From the NCBI RefSeq assembly GCF_963676685.1, contig NC_092352.1, forward strand, positions 29,528,805-29,592,804: a stretch of DNA of 64,000 nt. The letters are read 5' to 3'. Below the pieces are notes generated by a model. It did not search any database and was not told the DNA's origin. It saw only the letters and a list, made by a program, of their open reading frames with translations. How positions within the stretch are numbered: the first letter of the stretch is position 1; every line of letters begins with the position of its first letter. A program made the position numbers and the translations under genes. Below are positions 60,601 to 64,000 of the stretch, piece after piece. This DNA is from Mytilus edulis (taxonomy: Eukaryota; Mollusca; Bivalvia; Mytilida; Mytilidae).

Positions 60601-63265
60601 TAACACACATGCATACATACACTATTATCAGTTAAATGAACTTCTGCAGGTCAATATAAACTAGAGGCTCTTTAGAGCCTGTGTCGAGCACCTTGGTCTA
60701 TGTAAATATTAAACAAAGGAAATAGATGGATTCATGACAAAATTGGGTTTTGGTGATGTTAATGTGTTTGTAGATATTCCTTTACTGAACACTCTTGCTG
60801 TTAACAATATATCTATCTATAAATAATGCACTTTGCCCAGTAGTTACAGAAAAAAACATTTTGTAAAAATTTACCAAAATTTACTAAATTACTGAAAATG
60901 ATTAAAAATTGACTATAAAGGACAATAACTCCCCATTTTGCTCATCGAAACTTATTTGTAGGTCTTACTTTGCTGTACATTGCTGCTGTTTACAGTTTAT
61001 CTCTATCTATAATAATATTCAAGCTAATAACTAAAAATGTCGCAATTTCCTCAAGATTACTAATTTAGGGGTAGCAACCCAACAACCAGTTGTCTGATTC
61101 ATCTGAAAATTTCAGGGCAGATGATAGATGCTAACCTGATTCACAATTTTACCCCTTGTCAGATTTGCTCTAAATGCTTTTATTTCAGAGTTATAAGCCA
61201 AAATCTACATTTTATCCCTATGTTCTATTTTTAGTAGTGTTGTCAACGGTTAACCGGTTAACCGGTTAACCGTTCGAACGACAGAATACCGAATACCAAA
61301 ATCGCTAACCGGTTAACCGGACTTTTTTCAATTTTGGTAGATTTGATATATTTGTATAGAAATCATTAAATAGTTATGTTTTATCTAAAAATTGTCGTCG
61401 TGTTAATTAATTAGACAGATCAATTATCCAGTATATTGATTGTTATTGTTAATCCTAAAAACATAAAATTAATTAGAACTTGTCTCTCAGCTTGGGGCAG
61501 GATCTTAAAGAAACATAATTAGTTTACATGTTTTTTTAACAGTAACTTTAAATCAGTAATGCGATTAAATTTTATGATTTACTTCATAAGTTCGTTTTTA
61601 ATCTATTTTTGTGTAGACCTACATCTAAATGTGCAACCTCCGTCGTGCAAGGCGTACTCTTACTTGAAACGAATTGCTTAATAAAAAATTGTGAAATGCA
61701 AACCAATGTGAATGTTCTCAATGAATACGTGATAGTACGAGTAACATGCTTAAAGAAACAAGCAAACAAAGCAAAGAAACAGGTCGTACGGTGACTTATA
61801 GTTGTTAATTTCTGTGTCATTTTGGTCTCTTGTGGAAAATTGTCTCATTGGCAATGATGCCACATCTTCTTTTTTATAATTAATCATTTCAAATTGAAAC
61901 ACTCCACATTATTTTCGGAGACAACAAGAGAAAAGAACAGAATAATCGGTTTCAGACATATTCAATCTAGATATAGAAGTTTTATTTTATTTTTCAATCT
62001 TAAATTGGTACAGACGCTATAGTTATAATGCCAAAAGGAGAATTTTAAATTTTAAAAGCGTAAATTTATGACTTGAATGAAAGGTTGTCAAATTGACACT
62101 CATACTACATCTTATATCTATGTGTAGGGTACTATTGATAAGGCTTTCAAACCCCAATCTGAACTATACCGGTTAACCGGTTAATCGGTCGAACGATTGT
62201 CCGAGTAACCGGTTAGGCATGAGTGTACGATTTGACAACATTTTTTTAGCCATGATGGCCATCTTGGTTGGCTGGCCGGGTCACCGGACACATTTTTTTA
62301 AAATAGCTACCCTGATGATGATTGTGGCCAAGTTTGGATAAATTTGGCCTAGCAGTTTCAGAGGAGAAGATTTTTGTTAAAGATAAGAAAAATTGGTAAA
62401 AGTAACTATAAAGGGCAATAACTCCTTTTAAAAGGGGTCAACTGACCAATTTGATCATTTGACTTATTTGTAGATCTTACTTTGCTGAACATTATTGCTG
62501 TTTACAGTTTATCTCTATCTATAATAATATTCAAGATAATGACCAAAAATAGCAAAATTTCCTTAAGATTACCAATTCAGGGGCAGCAACCCAACAGCCG
62601 GTTGTCAGATTCATCTGAATATTTCAGGGCAGATAGATCCTAACTTGATAAACAATTTTACCCCATGGCAAATTAGCTCTAAATGCTTTGGTTTCAAAGT
62701 TATAAGCCAAAATCTACATTTTATCCCTATGTTCTATTTTTAGCCATGACGGCCATCTTGGTTGCCCCAATGATGATTGTGGCCAAGTTTTGTTAAATTT
62801 AGCCCTTTAATTTCAGAGGAGAATATTTTTGCAGAAGTTAACAGACGACGCCGGACGACGACGACGGACGCCAAGTGATGAGAAAAGCTCACTTGGACCT
62901 TCGGGCCAGGTGGGCTAGAAAATTAGATATATGAACAGATATATTGATTTTACCAACTTATCTAGTATGTTTAATGACTTTGTCATTCAAAACTTCAAAG
63001 TTACACCTCCCTTAGGGAGCTACCATTTGATTTTTATGGGGGGCTAGGATGAAATTTGAAAAAAATAGGCAGGACAGGAGTTTTGAGTAAAATAAAAAGG
63101 CAGGATGAGACACTTGCAAAAAAAAAAAGTCAGGACTACAATTTAGGTAATAAAAAGTCGGGATAAACTAAAGAAAAAAAAGCAGGACCGAACAGAGTGA
63201 AAAACAAAAAGGCAGAACAGAGATTACAGCTAAAAAAAAATGCAGGACAAAATTTTTCATCCTAG

Positions 63266-63321
<56 letters not shown>

Positions 63322-64000
63322 ATCAAATGGTAGCTCCCTTATTTTGGTTACACTTAATTTCCTATTATTCCATGTACGTATCGAAAAAAAACAGCCGATT
63401 TTTTTATTTTTCAATTATAAGTCAGAAACATCAGACGTCAGTTGAAAAAATATTACTCCTCAAACCTGCGGTGGTGAATCGTCAAACGTTTAGATAGTAT
63501 CCATATGGCCATGCTATTACGGGTAACCTCAATATACTTGTAGTTCATGACCGAAAGGCTAGAAACTTTTGGAAAATGAAACCAAATTATTGCCCTCCAT
63601 CTAAAATAGATTGGTACAAACAGTGTCGTCAGGCACAGGCACTTGTCTCAGAAAAAAATTTCCGATATACCTTAATAAAACATGGCACTTGTCTCAGAAT
63701 TTTTTTTCCTGTATACCTTAATATAACATGTTATATTAAGGTATATAGGAATTTTTTTGTTATATTAAGGTATATAGGAATTTTTTTTTGTTATATTAAG
63801 GTATATAGGAAATTTTTTTCTGAGACAAGTGCCTGTGTCGTCAGTTCATAAAAGACTCTCTTTCATTGTGTTACAAAATTGTCGGAAACGGGAAAAATCT
63901 TATTTTTTTAAAATGTATGAATGTTGTGGATATTGGTTATAAATCACATTTTGAAAATAAAACTTCTGTTTCATTTGGTATCTTGTGGAGAGTTGTTTCA

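Overview
This is nuclear DNA of an animal, most likely a bivalve mollusc close to Mytilus. The inference rests on low GC, short exons with GT-AG introns separated by long repeat-filled introns, and many copies of interspersed repeats I recognise as typical of marine mussels. I see no prokaryotic gene structure, CRISPR array, rRNA or free-standing tRNA gene. All exon boundaries were placed by eye from splice consensus, reading phase and protein similarity held in memory; no search was run.

Three gene models are well supported. (1) 3903-12064, plus strand: the last eight coding exons of a BAHCC1/TNRC18-type chromatin protein (Tudor-like region, AT-hook, acidic and basic linker, C-terminal BAH domain); its 5' part lies outside the window. 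(2) 44180-37236, minus strand: a complete three-exon GFER/ALR/Erv1 FAD-linked sulfhydryl oxidase of 159 residues, with a 5.6-kb first intron full of mobile elements. (3) 53552-59124, plus strand: a four-exon gene for a 102-residue single-pass membrane protein that I cannot name; a phase-compatible alternative last exon lies in its first intron. Weaker candidates are a two-exon 75-residue gene (27574-28152), an orphan minus-strand exon (21827-21999) with decayed copies nearby, and an orphan USP-like exon (about 60415-60585, minus).

The rest is mostly mobile DNA. Retroelements: a non-LTR (jockey/CR1-like) element at 52220-49725 (minus) broken by one stop codon; older LINE pieces at 40470-42035, 34441-33960 and 49385-49022; two Penelope-like reverse transcriptase remnants (14830-15880 plus, 60250-59540 minus); and a tRNA-derived SINE (46297-46453). 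DNA elements: a pair of TTAA-flanked 281-bp MITEs, a pair of Harbinger-like MITEs with long G/C runs, a hAT-like insertion nested in another repeat, and several fold-back elements whose ends are short degenerate tandem motifs (6801-7245, 18374-19935, 42826-43673, 52359-53446). The last two have clear target duplications of 11 and 8 bp. Tandem repeats include a 520-bp array (46461-47660), a ~160-bp 'phrase' repeat in several places, a ~165-bp array (35740-36350) and a 497-bp repeat (39047-40445).

The three named genes have no obvious shared pathway: chromatin reading, mitochondrial intermembrane-space disulfide formation, and an unknown membrane protein. The window looks like ordinary intron-rich bivalve sequence heavily colonised by non-autonomous elements. 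The most unusual structure is the recurring fold-back design with motif-array ends.
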